Positions 14,145-14,815 of a stretch of 14,815 nt of DNA are shown piece by piece (within the stretch, counting starts at the first letter, position 1; every line of letters begins with the position of its first letter). The stretch covers positions 1-14,815 of the forward strand of contig JABJNS010000012.1 in the NCBI GenBank assembly GCA_018664745.1, written 5' to 3'. Under the pieces are notes generated by a model. It saw only the letters and a program-made list of their open reading frames with translations. It was not told the DNA's origin and searched no databases. A program made the position numbers and the translations under genes. The DNA is from Flavobacteriales bacterium. GTDB lineage: Bacteria; Bacteroidota; Bacteroidia; Flavobacteriales; BACL11.

Positions 14145-14815
14145 ATGGCTAACTTAAAAGAAATAAGGTTAAGAATTACATCTGTTGGGTCAACTATGCA
14201 GATTACTTCTGCTATGAAAATGGTATCTGCAGCAAAGCTTAAGAGAGCGCAAGATGCAATTGTTCAAATGAGACCTTATGCAAATAAGTTGACCGAATTG
14301 TTAGAGAATTTAAGTGCTAGTTTGGATAGTTCAGATGGTGGTATTTATTCTCAAGAGCGTGAAATTAAGAATGTACTTTTAGTAACCGTTACTTCTAATA
14401 GAGGCTTGTGTGGAGGATTTAATGCTTACATTATGAAAAAGGCAAAAGCTTTAATTAATGATGAGTATGCAAATGCTAATGTGGGTATTCTTTCTATTGG
14501 AAAGAAGTCCTCTGAGCATTTTTCAAAAAATGGCTTTAATGTTGTAAGTACACATGACGCTTTATTTGGTGACTTAACATTTGAGAATGTTGCAAAAGTT
14601 GCTGACGGAATTATGCAGCAGTTTGTTGCAGGTAATTATGATAAAGTAATTTTGGTTTATAATCAGTTTAAAAATGCAGCTACACAAATTATTATGGCTG
14701 AAAACTTTTTGCCAGTTCAGGCGGCTGAAAGTGAAGGGGCGGTTGTAGGTGATTATTTGTTTGAGCCAACTAAGCAAGAGATTGTGGAAGAATTGATTCC
14801 AAAATCATTAAAAAC
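14145..14815 (+). CDS. atpG: ATP synthase F1 subunit gamma, truncated by window edge
   Basis: Gamma is the central rotor shaft of F1. The first 223 codons of an expected 285-290 are present and in frame up to the right edge. The N-terminal helix carries MANLKEIRLRITSV and then the hallmark TSAMKMVSAAKL. The Rossmann-like domain begins with TSNRGLCGGFN near residue 85 and continues to PTKQEIVEELIPKSLK at the edge. The C-terminal helix that pairs with the N-terminal one in the shaft lies outside the window. The ATG is 3 nt after the atpA stop (TAAACAATGG). No defect is seen in the visible part. Confidence 0.96.
   Translation, partial: MANLKEIRLRITSVGSTMQITSAMKMVSAAKLKRAQDAIVQMRPYANKLTELLENLSASLDSSDGGIYSQEREIKNVLLVTVTSNRGLCGGFNAYIMKKAKALINDEYANANVGILSIGKKSSEHFSKNGFNVVSTHDALFGDLTFENVAKVADGIMQQFVAGNYDKVILVYNQFKNAATQIIMAENFLPVQAAESEGAVVGDYLFEPTKQEIVEELIPKSLK

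Overview
The window reads as chromosomal DNA from an AT-rich member of the Bacteroidota, probably Flavobacteriales or a close relative. Three things support this. It carries the type IX secretion/gliding lipoprotein PorW/SprE. It has a Bacteroidota-style ATP synthase operon whose subunit a carries a signal peptide and a His-rich N-terminal extension. Several promoters look like the Bacteroidota sigma-70 consensus (TAnnTTTG at -7), and purine-rich Shine-Dalgarno sequences are mostly absent. The window is densely coding: no stretch above 300 bases lacks a gene. I see no tRNA, rRNA, CRISPR array, insertion sequence or prophage.

Left part, minus strand (1-6327). The window opens inside the 5' end of an ALDH7-type aldehyde dehydrogenase with its own promoter. 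Upstream of it in the same direction lies a tight five-gene cluster, read from right to left: a membrane-anchored M23 (LytM) peptidase, a GH3-family adenylating enzyme, dxr (isoprenoid precursor synthesis), rseP (site-2 protease) and a CPA-type cation/proton antiporter. Junctions are +2, -1, 0 and +2 nt, so it is almost certainly one operon with coupled translation. Its theme is envelope and membrane: cell-wall hydrolysis, the MEP pathway that feeds lipid carriers and quinones, intramembrane proteolysis and ion homeostasis.

Divergent junction (6328-6421). About 94 bases separate the peptidase start from porW/sprE and contain a TTTGCAAA palindrome plus promoter-like boxes facing at least one way.

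Right part, plus strand (6422-14815). porW/sprE starts at GTG and is followed by a bactofilin with its own promoter. The bactofilin overlaps atpZ by 38 nt, which overlaps a small four-helix membrane protein in the AtpI position by 8 nt. After a 120-nt gap with a good promoter come atpB, atpE, atpF, atpH, atpA and the first three quarters of atpG. A 16-bp perfect inverted repeat sits between atpE and atpF. The catalytic beta and epsilon genes (atpD, atpC) are not in the window. The c subunit looks proton-type.

Most of the region is ordinary core genome. The most useful second looks are the atpE-atpF hairpin, the uncharacterised AtpI-like protein, the bactofilin/ATP synthase overlap, the non-ATG starts, the antiporter's unusual Ser-Asp ion-site motif, and the unexplained GH3 enzyme in an envelope operon. 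I did not find a convincing wholly new system.
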